A DNA stretch of 64,000 nucleotides from Terribacillus aidingensis. Its GTDB lineage: Bacteria; Bacillota; Bacilli; Bacillales; Amphibacillaceae. The stretch lies in the NCBI RefSeq assembly GCF_900215625.1, contig NZ_OBEK01000003.1, positions 310,001 through 374,000 on the forward strand, given 5' to 3'. A program made the translations under genes and the position numbers. The notes beneath the pieces were generated by a model that searched no databases, was not told where the DNA came from, and saw only the letters and a list, made by a program, of their open reading frames with translations. Below, piece by piece: positions 62,774 through 64,000 of this stretch. How positions within the stretch are numbered: position 1 is the stretch's first letter; every line of letters begins with the position of its first letter.

Positions 62774-63054
62774 TTTATTCCGTTACGCTCATCATTTCTC
62801 TGCTAATTTCTCCTCGATAATATACTTAGCGAAAAGAATACTACAACTTATTAGCAAACTGAATCAGCTTATCTGACTTTAATCTCTTCGACAAAAGTGG
62901 GTGTCTGTTGAACCAATTGTTATTACAGGAATAATAGAAATAATGCTATCTAAAGAATCGACTCTTTGTAACATATGAAGATGTCCCCATTTCTTTTTTT
63001 TATCTTACCTACATGCTAAGTTTGCTTGTTGAGCAGCCGAGAAACTTTACAATG

Positions 63055-63092
63055 AAAAAAGGACTTAGGAATAATTATCCTAAGTCCTTTTA
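63055..63092. terminator. Terminator of the tRNA block
   Basis: Arms AAAAGGACTTAGGA and TCCTAAGTCCTTTT with a seven-base loop; on the minus strand it ends in six T, 19 bases after the last tRNA. Confidence 0.92.
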
Positions 63093-63110
63093 AGGCATAA
63101 TGCCATTTGA

Positions 63111-63192
63111 TACCGGTGGCCGGGGTCGAACCGGCACTCCTTACGGAACACGATTTTGAGTCGTGCGCGTCTGCCAATTCCGCCACACCGGC
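63111..63192 (-). tRNA. tRNA-Leu (CAA)
   Basis: The class II cloverleaf has acceptor arms GCCGGTG/CACCGGT, a variable arm and anticodon loop CTCAAAA, giving CAA. CCA is not encoded. Confidence 0.93.
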
Positions 63193-63207
63193 ATGTTAAA
63201 GATTTAA

Positions 63208-63281
63208 TGGAGGCGGCAACCGGATTTGAACCGGTGGTCAAGGTGTTGCAGACCTTTGCCTTACCACTTGGCTATGCCGCC
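63208..63281 (-). tRNA. tRNA-Cys (GCA)
   Basis: The cloverleaf has acceptor GGCGGCA/TGCCGCC and anticodon loop CTGCAAC (GCA); CCA is encoded. Confidence 0.94.
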
Positions 63282-63288
63282 AATATTA

Positions 63289-63363
63289 TGGAGCGAAAGA
63301 CGGGATTCGAACCCGCGACCCCCACCTTGGCAAGGTGGTGTTCTACCACTGAACTACTTTCGC
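63289..63363 (-). tRNA. tRNA-Gly (GCC)
   Basis: The cloverleaf has acceptor GCGAAAG/CTTTCGC and anticodon loop TTGCCAA (GCC); CCA is encoded. Confidence 0.94.
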
Positions 63364-63436
63364 ATAAGATATAGGTGTCAGATTCCATTAGGAATCCTCA
63401 CCTTTTTCTTGGCTATAGCCTTAAAGCTATATGGAG

Positions 63437-63510
63437 GGCGATCGATGGGGATTGAACCCACGAATGCCGGAGCCACAATCCGGTGCGTTAACCACTTCGC
63501 CACGACCGCC
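63437..63510 (-). tRNA. tRNA-His (GTG)
   Basis: Acceptor GCGGTCG/CGATCGC with a G before position 1 pairing C73, and anticodon loop TTGTGGC (GTG). CCA is not encoded (CTC follows). Confidence 0.93.
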
Positions 63511-63527
63511 ATAGAATAAAAATAAAA

Positions 63528-63601
63528 TGGCAGGGGTAGTAGGAGTTGAACCCACATCGACGGTTTTGGAGACCGTTGTTCTACCATTGAACTATACCCC
63601 T
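63528..63601 (-). tRNA. tRNA-Trp (CCA)
   Basis: Acceptor AGGGGTA/TACCCCT, anticodon loop CTCCAAA (CCA), 3' CCA encoded. Confidence 0.94.
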
Positions 63602-63602
63602 A

Positions 63603-63688
63603 TGGTGGAGGGAGTAGGACTCGAACCTACGAACCCGATGGGAGCGGATTTACAGTCCGCCGCGTTTGGCCAACTTCGCTATCCCTCC
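63603..63688 (-). tRNA. tRNA-Tyr (GTA)
   Basis: A class II type with a variable arm, acceptor GGAGGGA/TCCCTCC, anticodon loop CTGTAAA (GTA), 3' CCA encoded. Confidence 0.94.
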
Positions 63689-63696
63689 GATTAGAG

Positions 63697-63769
<73 letters not shown>

Positions 63770-63796
63770 ATACATAAGATATACATGTTGTATAAG

Positions 63797-63873
63797 TGGC
63801 GGTCCGGACGGGACTCGAACCCGCGACCTCCTGCGTGACAGGCAGGCATTCTAACCAACTGAACTACCGGACC
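63797..63873 (-). tRNA. tRNA-Asp (GTC)
   Basis: Acceptor GGTCCGG/CCGGACC, anticodon loop CTGTCAC (GTC), 3' CCA encoded. Confidence 0.94.
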
Positions 63874-63912
63874 ACTTAATAGATTATCTATTTCACTTTG
63901 GAGTGAAATAGT

Positions 63913-63980
63913 ATGGTTGCATCTTTCAGGTACTTCCATTAAGAATAATATGGTTGCACTCTTCAAGTACTCCCATTGTT
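63913..63980. repeat. Two-copy imperfect tandem repeat upstream of tRNA-Asp
   Basis: Units beginning ATGGTTGCA at 63913 and 63950 (period 37) share about 23 of 29 positions, each ending in a TACTtCCATT-like segment. It lies in the gap before the next (unseen) RNA gene. Confidence 0.6.
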
Positions 63981-64000
63981 CACTAGCCAATAAGCAAATC

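Larger units (their letters stand above)
62703..63110. other. Intergenic stretch with two terminators and no gene
   Basis: Contains the terminators at 62739-62773 (after the AraC gene) and 63055-63092 (after the tRNA block). No coding frame with a start site is seen. Confidence 0.6.

Noticed and set aside
63364-63436. A tRNA-Gln gene or remnant between tRNA-Gly and tRNA-His
   Set aside because: No acceptor pairing, no T-arm GGTTCRA and no anticodon stem can be found; only a short ATTCC/GGAAT hairpin is present.

Overview
The window is a chromosomal segment of a low-to-moderate-GC Firmicute, most likely a member of the Bacillaceae. Supporting signs are AGGAGG-type ribosome binding sites with occasional GTG/TTG starts, Rex- and CcpA-type operators, two SAM-I (S-box) riboswitches, the cydABCD order, LipM-type lipoate synthesis, PdxST vitamin B6 synthesis, and a tRNA block in the Bacillus order Asp-Phe-Tyr-Trp-His-Gly-Cys-Leu. 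The genus cannot be fixed from sequence alone; a Terribacillus/Oceanobacillus-like organism is a guess.

Layout. 1-6.8 kb: a cut GlcU-type sugar transporter, then the cytochrome bd operon cydA-cydB-cydD-cydC (minus strand) behind Rex-type operators. 6.8-17.5 kb: small housekeeping and stress genes: a nucleotidyltransferase-like protein, acetyltransferases (one broken), two separate STAS-domain sensor-like proteins, a YhfP-type oxidoreductase, a YitT membrane protein, a 349-bp structured intergenic element, tiny membrane proteins, a cellobiose-type PTS IIC with a cre site, and ohrR-ohr with a 43-bp palindromic operator. 17.6-30 kb: a MocR regulator, an aldehyde dehydrogenase, pdxST, an AraC-regulated SDR pair, a methyltransferase with a terminator hairpin in its leader, a DMT exporter, and lipM and lipA.

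30-41 kb is the sulfur block. Two SAM-I riboswitches face away from each other across a shared promoter region. One leads metI-metC and a MetE-like methyltransferase (minus); the other leads an M20 amidohydrolase followed by a complete Opp/Dpp-type importer (plus). The natural reading is that low SAM switches on both methionine synthesis and uptake plus deacylation of a sulfur-containing N-acyl compound or peptide. 41-44.5 kb: an FtsX-type ABC exporter whose cassette is bracketed by two nearly identical terminators, suggesting insertion. 44.5-53.4 kb: an NAD(P)-binding SDR, Nudix, nitronate monooxygenase and VOC genes, a dihydroxyacetone kinase split in two at the middle of DhaK, a decayed gene, a DUF4317 protein, and a large cell-wall-anchored 5'-nucleotidase with an LPNTA sorting signal.

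53.4-55.5 kb is a decayed prophage or mobile remnant: RecU-like, FbpA-like and other small genes with frameshifts or stops, an SSB tail fragment and a VanZ tail fragment meeting at a deletion junction. 55.7-57.4 kb holds an aldo/keto reductase and a DUF2200 protein that appears to start with ATA. 57.6-62.7 kb is an amine-utilisation cluster: a cytosolic copper amine oxidase, an unusual Met/His-rich membrane protein and an APC permease, with a divergent AraC-type regulator. The right end holds eight tRNA genes on the minus strand, probably the tail of an rRNA operon lying beyond the window.

The best candidates for something undescribed are the SAM-switched M20-Opp operon, the Met/His-rich membrane protein in the amine oxidase operon, the duplicated-terminator ABC cassette and the split DhaK. 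No CRISPR array, transposase or obvious defence system was seen.
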